A model generated the notes under the pieces. The model ran no database searches. It was not told the origin of the DNA and worked only from the letters and a program-made list of their open reading frames with translations. Below, piece by piece: positions 20,917 through 25,194 of a stretch of DNA of 25,194 bases. Position 1 is the stretch's first letter, and every line of letters starts with the position of its first letter. This DNA is from Hadesarchaea archaeon (lineage in GTDB: Archaea > Hadarchaeota > Hadarchaeia > Hadarchaeales > Hadarchaeaceae): positions 1-25,194 of the forward strand of contig JAUWBP010000004.1 of the NCBI GenBank assembly GCA_030601665.1, read 5' to 3'. The position numbers and the translations under genes were made by a program.

Positions 20917-21155
20917 TGGCCGAGTATAAAGTTGATCGGAAAATCGACATCCGCGGGGAGGTCTGTCCCTACACCTTCGTCAAATCGAAGCTCGCCATCG
21001 AGGACCTCAAGAGCGGTCAAATATTGGAGGTAATCGTTGACCATGCCCCAGCGACTGAGAACGTGCCGCGCAGCCTAGGGAGTGAGGGGCACAAGGTGCT
21101 AGAGGTCGTGAAGATAGACGAGCACGAGTGGCGAATCGTCATCCAGAAGGCTTAA
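20916..21155 (+). CDS. TusA-family sulfur-carrier protein, second copy
   Basis: A 79-residue TusA-fold protein: KIDIRGEVCPYTFVKSKLAIEDL, with the sulfur-binding Cys17 in a C-P-x-T form of the motif, then LEVIVDHAPATENVPR and a final WRIVIQKA. I chose ATG 20916, which overlaps the stop of the E1 fusion by 1 base (TAATG) and has GAGGTG before it; a GTG at 20898 adds six residues inside the previous gene. It probably passes persulfide sulfur to the adenylated carrier domain. It resembles the first copy at 14846, including the closing IVIQK. Confidence 0.9.
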   Translation: MAEYKVDRKIDIRGEVCPYTFVKSKLAIEDLKSGQILEVIVDHAPATENVPRSLGSEGHKVLEVVKIDEHEWRIVIQKA

Positions 21156-21568
21156 CTGGTTTTGATCTCAATCTCTTCAGTCTTGTCATTTTTTAACACG
21201 TGTGCCTTCCTCTCTAGGATGTGATCTTCTACCACGCTGACGATCAACCATACCACGCCCGGCCAAAGCTTCATCATTTCCGAGTCAAGAGCGCTCACGT
21301 AGGCCGCGATTTTGGGGTGGGAGTGGTAAATGCCGACCAGCTCTAGCCCACTTTTCTCGGCCCGCTTGATTGCCTTGAACACAAGCTCCGCGTCGGCCTC
21401 GAATGCGACGGGTGAGCCGAGTACGTTATCAGCCTCGACGACCTCCTCAACCTCGATGACGTTTTCCCCGAACTTGCCAAAGAATAACCCACAACACTCG
21501 CGGGGGAAACTTTTCAGCGCGTGCTCATCGATTGTCTTTAAACCATCGCGGTTGAGCTTGAGATTCAT
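21152..21568 (-). CDS. JAMM/MPN+ metalloprotease, Mec+-like
   Basis: A 138-residue zinc protease domain. The JAMM signature is complete: Glu24 in PRECCGLFFG, then GIYHSHPKIAAYVSALD with His82, His84, Ser92 and Asp95 (H-x-H-x10-D). Proteins of this size and type include Mec+ of mycobacteria, which cuts cysteine off the CysO carrier, and HcyD-like enzymes for homocysteine. It converges with the CysO-E1/TusA operon and their ends overlap by 4 bases, so the function is probably release of the product amino acid from the carrier, or cleavage after the internal GG of the fusion. It follows the phosphorylase gene on the same strand, with 24 bases between them. AGGGGT precedes the ATG. Confidence 0.9.
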   Translation of the reverse strand: MNLKLNRDGLKTIDEHALKSFPRECCGLFFGKFGENVIEVEEVVEADNVLGSPVAFEADAELVFKAIKRAEKSGLELVGIYHSHPKIAAYVSALDSEMMKLWPGVVWLIVSVVEDHILERKAHVLKNDKTEEIEIKTS

Positions 21569-21592
21569 CCAAGACCCCTAACGCCGCTTGCC

Positions 21593-22342
21593 TTAGCGCT
21601 TCGCCAAAATTTTGACAGCTTCGATCGCGACATCGATCGCTTTATCGATACCCGCGTGCGGGTCGACAATTTTTCCGATTGGGCCTATGACCGCCAGCAC
21701 TCCGCCGCCTCGCCAGCCGTTGATTCCGCAGAGTGTGTAGATCGTGGAGCATTCCATCTCCGTCGCCAGCACCCGCGCCCGCTGCCAAACCTTCCATCGC
21801 TGAGCTGACTCCTCCGCAAGCGGTGCCCGCTCGGGTTCCTCCGAGTAAAAGGAATCTTTGGAGACTGATGGGCCGACATGGTGTTTGACACCCAAGCGCC
21901 TCCCCGCCTCGATGAGTGCATTCGTCACCTCGAGGTTTGCAACCGCGGGATAGCCCAGCGGCACGTACTGGGGCGAGGTCCCCTCCGCCCGCACGGCTGC
22001 GTTCGCTATCACCAGCTCGCCAGTTTTGACCTGGGGGCTCACCGCGCCCGCCGTGCCAACGCGGATGAAAGTGTCGGCCCCGCACTTCGCCAGCTCCTCA
22101 ACTGCTATCGCCGTCGAAGGACAGCCTATGCCGGTCGAGGTAACGCTGATCGGCGTTCCTCCAACCTTGCCCGTGAAGGTTCGAAACTCGCGATTGAATG
22201 CTATCTCCTTAGCTTCGTCAAAACGTTTTGCCATTAACTCAGCCCGAGCTGGGTCGCCCGGTAACAACACGTAGCGCGCCACCTCACCGGGTTTGACGCG
22301 GATGTGGTACTCCATTTTTCCAGGGATGTATTCTCGTGCCAC
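21593..22342 (-). CDS. Uridine-phosphorylase-family nucleoside phosphorylase
   Basis: A 249-residue enzyme that splits nucleosides with phosphate. LLPGDPARAELMA (phosphate binding), TSTGIGCPSTAIAVEELA, FIRVGTAGAVS and ATEMECSTIYTL are hallmarks of the PNP/UDP family, nearest to uridine phosphorylase by sequence feel. The GTG at 22342 has GGAGTGTGA just upstream. A TTG at 22357 and an ATG at 22315 (MEYHIRVKPGE) are alternatives, and the last would fit the family N-terminus best. It sits between EngB and the JAMM gene on one strand. The true nucleoside is not settled. Confidence 0.88.
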   Translation of the reverse strand: MAREYIPGKMEYHIRVKPGEVARYVLLPGDPARAELMAKRFDEAKEIAFNREFRTFTGKVGGTPISVTSTGIGCPSTAIAVEELAKCGADTFIRVGTAGAVSPQVKTGELVIANAAVRAEGTSPQYVPLGYPAVANLEVTNALIEAGRRLGVKHHVGPSVSKDSFYSEEPERAPLAEESAQRWKVWQRARVLATEMECSTIYTLCGINGWRGGGVLAVIGPIGKIVDPHAGIDKAIDVAIEAVKILAKR

Positions 22343-22400
22343 CAGATCACACTCCAAGGCTACTTGTCGCGCGAACTTAAGATTATTTCCCCTCCAAACC

Positions 22401-23000
22401 TTATCTCTTCAAATACCTCAGCAAGCGCTCTTGTCCAAGCTCGCGCAGCCTTTGCCTAACGAGCCCCCTCAGCTTCGGGATACCCTCGTCGGTCTTAGCT
22501 GAGGTCGGAACGATAACATCATCCCATTGGCGCCACGGAAAAGACATGCCGAGTTTCTCACAAATATCATCGAACACCCCATCGCGCTCCTCGGGGTAGA
22601 TGAGGTCGATCTTGTTCGCAACGACGATTGGCTGGAGCTCGAGTTCCCGCAAAAATTGAAACATCTCGACGTCGACGGGCACCTGACCTCGCCGCTCCCA
22701 ACGCTCGACGATCTCGCTGAAGGCGCGGACATCTATCACCTCCAGCGCGAATAGAATTATTTTCCGATTTCGCTCGAGGTAGCGCACGATGCCGGTCTTT
22801 ATCTGCTCCTGTCGCTCACGGCTGACCCCTGCCATGAAGCCGAATCCGGGCATATCGACCACGTCGAGCTCGCCGCATTGGTAGCGATAGGGCCTACGCG
22901 TAACCCCAGGACGCTTGCCTATGCGGACGCGTTTTCCGGTAAGCTGTCGGATCACGCTCGACTTTCCCACGTTAGAGCGGCCGACGAACACGAGCTCCAT
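22401..23000 (-). CDS. engB: Ribosome-biogenesis-type GTPase EngB
   Basis: A 199-residue TrmE-Era-EngA-EngB-type GTPase. G1 is GRSNVGKSS (7-15), followed by GVTRRPY, G3 DMPGFGFMAGV, G4 NKID and G5 TSAK. EngB proteins help large-subunit assembly in bacteria; archaeal homologues are common but less studied. I chose ATG 23000 (MELVFVGRSN) with GGGGGCGA before it. A GTG at 23018 would add six residues that do not look like the family. A TATA box (reverse of TTATTATAAA, 23045-23054) lies about 50 bases upstream, so this gene has its own promoter. Confidence 0.9.
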   Translation of the reverse strand: MELVFVGRSNVGKSSVIRQLTGKRVRIGKRPGVTRRPYRYQCGELDVVDMPGFGFMAGVSRERQEQIKTGIVRYLERNRKIILFALEVIDVRAFSEIVERWERRGQVPVDVEMFQFLRELELQPIVVANKIDLIYPEERDGVFDDICEKLGMSFPWRQWDDVIVPTSAKTDEGIPKLRGLVRQRLRELGQERLLRYLKR

Positions 23001-23044
23001 TCGCCCCCCAACAACCACTGTGGGGCTGTTAAACTAAAGTTTGG

Positions 23045-23054
23045 TTATTATAAA
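23045..23054 (-). promoter_or_regulatory. TATA box of the engB operon
   Basis: On the minus strand the block reads TTTATAATAA and predicts a transcript start near 23024, with a leader of about 24 bases before the engB ATG. It lies between the stop of the DUF2798-like gene and engB, so engB need not depend on that gene for expression. Confidence 0.5.
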
Positions 23055-23068
23055 TGATAAAAAACATT

Positions 23069-23296
23069 TCAATTTGAAGTCAATTTGTTTACAATTTTTT
23101 TTATAATAGGAACTACTAGTAAGGATATTGGAAAAGCTACAAGAAAGCCGATGGTAAATCCTCGTATCCATCTCTCGAAAAAAGTAGGAACAAAACCCAA
23201 ATTAATGAGAGTAAGAATGAAAGATATAGAAAATGACATTGATAATGCCATAAATAATCCGAATAAGAGTGTAGAATATTTTTTGTTTATTTTCAT
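23069..23296 (-). CDS. DUF2798-type small membrane protein, probably acquired
   Basis: A 75-residue membrane protein with two hydrophobic helices separated by a polar turn: KYSTLLFGLFMALSMSFSIS, then TLINLGFVPTFFERWIRGFTIGFLVAFPISLLVVP. The start 'K-K-Y', the middle 'F-x-x-R-W-x-R' and the second helix with 'AFP' match DUF2798, a mostly bacterial family of unknown function. It is AT-rich: 23221-23280 has 25% G+C, while neighbours are far richer, so recent acquisition is likely. GAGGAGAG lies before the ATG. It has no clear link to its neighbours. Confidence 0.75.
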   Translation of the reverse strand: MKINKKYSTLLFGLFMALSMSFSISFILTLINLGFVPTFFERWIRGFTIGFLVAFPISLLVVPIIKKIVNKLTSN

Positions 23297-23512
23297 GATA
23301 AATGCTCTCCTCGCCTACTTGATTTTACCACTCGACTATTATTCCTCTCTCAAATACTCATTTTTACCTCTTCTTTTTTCAAGTATATAGCAGGCAAACC
23401 TTACCAGCTGGTACCGTCACGTTTTCTCCCCTTACCACGTTGACCGTAGTGGTAGATGTAAACTTCGCGAAAGGATTAAAGAACGCTGCTGCTACAATCG
23501 TTAGGCGATGCC
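23297..23512. other. Non-coding gap with inverted repeats and a possible gene remnant
   Basis: The gap holds a TATA-like box for the DUF2798-like gene on the minus strand (about 23383-23391), a 12-base perfect palindrome TACCAGCTGGTA (23402-23413) and an inverted repeat TACCAC/GTGGTA (23433-23438 and 23449-23454). A minus-strand frame ending at TGA 23381-23379 reads like a protein tail (TVNVVRGENVTVPAGKV) with no start codon in a sensible place, so it may be a decayed gene. The plus-strand CGAAAGGATTAAAG near 23467 could be a weak promoter for the amidohydrolase. Confidence 0.3.
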
Positions 23513-24904
23513 ATGACTGATATCGTGCTAACTCACGGCACGGTGGTGACGATGAACGAGCGGCGGGAGATCATACGTGACGGTGCTGTGGCAATCGATG
23601 ACAACCGCATCTCCGCCGTGGGCAAAACGAATGAAATCAAGGCGAGCCATCGCGCCGACATCGAGCTCGACTGTCGAGGCAAGCTCATCCTGCCCGGGAT
23701 GGTTGACTGTCACGTGCACCTCGCGCAGGCCTTGATCCGGGGGTGTGCAGATGACCTCTCGCTAGTCCCGTGGCTGCGAGAAAGGGTCCATCCAATGCAG
23801 GGTTCCTACTCCCCAAAGGAGGGCGAGCTGAGCACCAAGCTCTGTTGCCTCGAGATGATCAAATCCGGCACCACGTGTTTCGTGGAAAGCGGCCTTCACT
23901 GGCGTTACGGTTTTAACGAGATCGCTCACGCCGTTGAGGAGATCGGCATTCGCGCTGCTCTTTCGAAGAAACTCATGAATCTACGGGGTTACGCGAACGT
24001 GCCTGACGCCATATGTGAAAGCATGACCGAAGATGGCGAAACGACCATGCGTCAGACGCTCGAGATGATCAAAAAATGGCACGGCAAAGCGGGCAACCTG
24101 ATCCATGTATGGTTCGGCGCACGCACCCCGGGGGCCTGCACCGTCGACTTCTACCGCGAGATTGCCGAGCAAGCGAGCAAACACCGGACCGGCATCACCA
24201 TTCACTTGGGCGAGGTAAAGGTGGACATCGATTACTTGCGGAAGGAGTTCAAGATGACCCCGATGGAGTTCATGCGGCACTGCGGCGTGGTCGGTCCCCA
24301 TGTGATTTACGCCCATGGGGTCTGGATCCCGCAAAAGGATTTCAAGATCCTGAGCGAGACCAATAGCACCGTCTGCCACTGCCCCGCGAGCAACCTGAAG
24401 CTGGCCTCGGGATTCACCCCTGTCCCCGAAATGCTGCACGCAAGGGTCAACGTGGCCTTGGGTTGTGATGGAGGGCCGAGCAACAACTGTTATGACATGA
24501 TCCGGGAGATGAAGCTGGCTGCCATCGTTCACAAGGGGCGCCTGCTTGACCCGGAAGTGCTCCCGGCTGAACAGGTGCTCGAGATGGCCACCCTGAACGG
24601 GGCGCGTGCAACCCTCTGGGGAAAGGAGCTCGGTTCGCTGGAACCCGAGAAGCTCGCGGACCTCATCATCGTCGATCAGCATAACCCTCACCTCGTGCCC
24701 GTGCGCAACCCGGTTTCGAACTTGGTCTATGCGGCGAACGGCTCAGACGTCGACACCGTGATCATCGACGGTAAAATCGTGATGCAGGGGCGGAAGGTCA
24801 AGACGATCGACGAGACCGAAATCGTGGAGCAAGCGCAAGAGGTCGGGCTCGAGGTGGATAAGCGCCTGGGCCTTAAAACGGGGCCGAGCTGGCCGGTGAA
24901 ATGA
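23513..24904 (+). CDS. Amidohydrolase, SAH/MTA deaminase-like
   Basis: A 463-residue metal-dependent hydrolase of the ATZ/TRZ and MtaD/SAH deaminase group. The metal ligands are seen in DCHVHLAQ (His67, His69), ITIHLGE (His231) and IYAHGVW (His268), with the catalytic Asp in GCDGGPSNN (Asp319). The start (MTDIVLTHGTVVTMN) and end (PVSNLVYAANGSDVDTVIIDGK) fit the composite beta-sandwich of the family. Members deaminate S-adenosylhomocysteine, methylthioadenosine, 5'-deoxyadenosine or cytosine-like rings. A role in recycling SAH would suit the sulfur and SAM chemistry nearby but is inference. The start is ATG 23513 after a weak ribosome site (AGGCGATGCC). Confidence 0.88.
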   Translation: MTDIVLTHGTVVTMNERREIIRDGAVAIDDNRISAVGKTNEIKASHRADIELDCRGKLILPGMVDCHVHLAQALIRGCADDLSLVPWLRERVHPMQGSYSPKEGELSTKLCCLEMIKSGTTCFVESGLHWRYGFNEIAHAVEEIGIRAALSKKLMNLRGYANVPDAICESMTEDGETTMRQTLEMIKKWHGKAGNLIHVWFGARTPGACTVDFYREIAEQASKHRTGITIHLGEVKVDIDYLRKEFKMTPMEFMRHCGVVGPHVIYAHGVWIPQKDFKILSETNSTVCHCPASNLKLASGFTPVPEMLHARVNVALGCDGGPSNNCYDMIREMKLAAIVHKGRLLDPEVLPAEQVLEMATLNGARATLWGKELGSLEPEKLADLIIVDQHNPHLVPVRNPVSNLVYAANGSDVDTVIIDGKIVMQGRKVKTIDETEIVEQAQEVGLEVDKRLGLKTGPSWPVK

Positions 24905-25194
24905 GTGACGCTGAAGAGCTTCTTCGAGCCATCGAGCGTCGCGGTCGTGGGTGCCTCGCGCGAGCCGGGGAAGCTTGGGCACGAGGTTCTTCAAAATATC
25001 ATCGAAGCAGGGTTCCGGGGTAAGCTCTATCCTATCAACCCGAAGGCAGACGAGGTGCTGGGACTCAAGTGCTACCCATCGGTAAAAGATGTACCCGACA
25101 AGGTCGAGCTCGCCGTCATCATCGTGCCCGCACGCTTCGTGTCCTCGGTGGTGACCGACTGCGGAGCAAAGGGGGTTAAAGCCGTGATAGTGAT
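24905..25194 (+). CDS. Start of an acyl-CoA synthetase (NDP-forming)-type protein (partial)
   Basis: Ninety-six codons from GTG 24905 to the window edge. FFEPSSVAVVGASREPGKLG opens the CoA-binding Rossmann domain, and VLQNIIEAGFRGKLYPINPK and the later VELAVIIVPARFV continue it. This is the N-terminal half of ADP-forming acetate-CoA ligase or related enzymes, which make ATP from acyl-CoA in Archaea. The GTG lies directly after the amidohydrolase stop (TGA at 24902-24904), with GGTGA upstream. Whether the chain also carries the beta part (ATP-grasp) cannot be seen here. Confidence 0.85.
   Translation, partial: MTLKSFFEPSSVAVVGASREPGKLGHEVLQNIIEAGFRGKLYPINPKADEVLGLKCYPSVKDVPDKVELAVIIVPARFVSSVVTDCGAKGVKAVIV

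Noticed and set aside
23981..24691. Minus-strand open frame of 236 codons opposite the amidohydrolase
   Set aside because: Antisense shadow. All metal ligands of a real enzyme are on the plus strand.

Overview
The window reads as a piece of an archaeal chromosome, probably from an uncultured, anaerobic lineage outside the well-studied groups. Several things point to Archaea: promoters with BRE/TATA-like boxes about 25 bases before inferred starts, GGAGGTGA-type ribosome sites beside nearly leaderless genes, a Sep-tRNA:Cys-tRNA synthase (SepCysS), archaeal-type domains (DUF169, a DUF483-like protein, PadR-TRASH) and an archaeal-type EngB. Most of the window is G+C-rich. An AT-rich patch at about 23040-23400 stands out. 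I saw no tRNA, rRNA, CRISPR array or insertion sequence. The species cannot be fixed from the sequence.

Layout. (a) 1-1311, minus strand: a PadR-TRASH metal-sensing regulator, an unknown CxxC protein, a glutaredoxin and the start of an iron-sulfur-type protein. (b) 1382-4219, plus: the copper P-type ATPase CopA followed by one clear YHS protein and a second, unannotated YHS protein that seems to start at ATT. A palindromic operator candidate sits between the regulator and copA. (c) 4260-15115, plus: a tightly packed run of ten genes that takes sulfate to sulfide and builds the siroheme needed for it. The genes are a TauE/SafE-type permease, AprA, AprB, Sat, precorrin-2 dehydrogenase, HemB, HemC, a CobA-HemD fusion, HemL, a NirA-type sulfite reductase and a TusA-like sulfur carrier. 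It is preceded by a 12-codon ORF with five cysteine codons and by a hairpin plus T-run, which looks like a cysteine-sensing attenuator. (d) 15150-17779, minus: SepCysS, DUF169 and an ArsC/LMW-phosphatase-like protein, divergent from a DUF483-like gene. (e) 18546-21155, plus: a threonine-synthase-family PLP enzyme, a CysO-like ubiquitin-fold sulfur carrier fused to its own MoeB/ThiF-type E1, and a second TusA-like protein. A JAMM protease gene converges on them with a 4-base overlap. (f) 21593-23000, minus: a uridine-phosphorylase-family enzyme and EngB. (g) 23069-23296: an AT-rich DUF2798-type membrane protein. (h) 23513 to the end: an amidohydrolase of the SAH/MTA deaminase type and the start of an acyl-CoA synthetase (NDP-forming) type protein.

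How the genes could work together. Sat activates sulfate to APS, AprAB reduces it to sulfite and the siroheme sulfite reductase makes sulfide. The heme genes supply siroheme from glutamate-1-semialdehyde, but hemA and a ferrochelatase are not in the window. Sulfur could then pass through TusA-like carriers to the CysO-like domain, be placed on a phosphorylated amino acid by the PLP enzyme, and be released by the JAMM protease. This resembles the mycobacterial CysO/CysM/Mec+ route. SepCysS makes cysteine on tRNA from O-phosphoserine in parallel. The most interesting proposals are the cysteine-codon leader in front of the sulfate operon and the carrier-E1 fusion with its JAMM neighbour. Both rest on sequence and gene context and are unproven.
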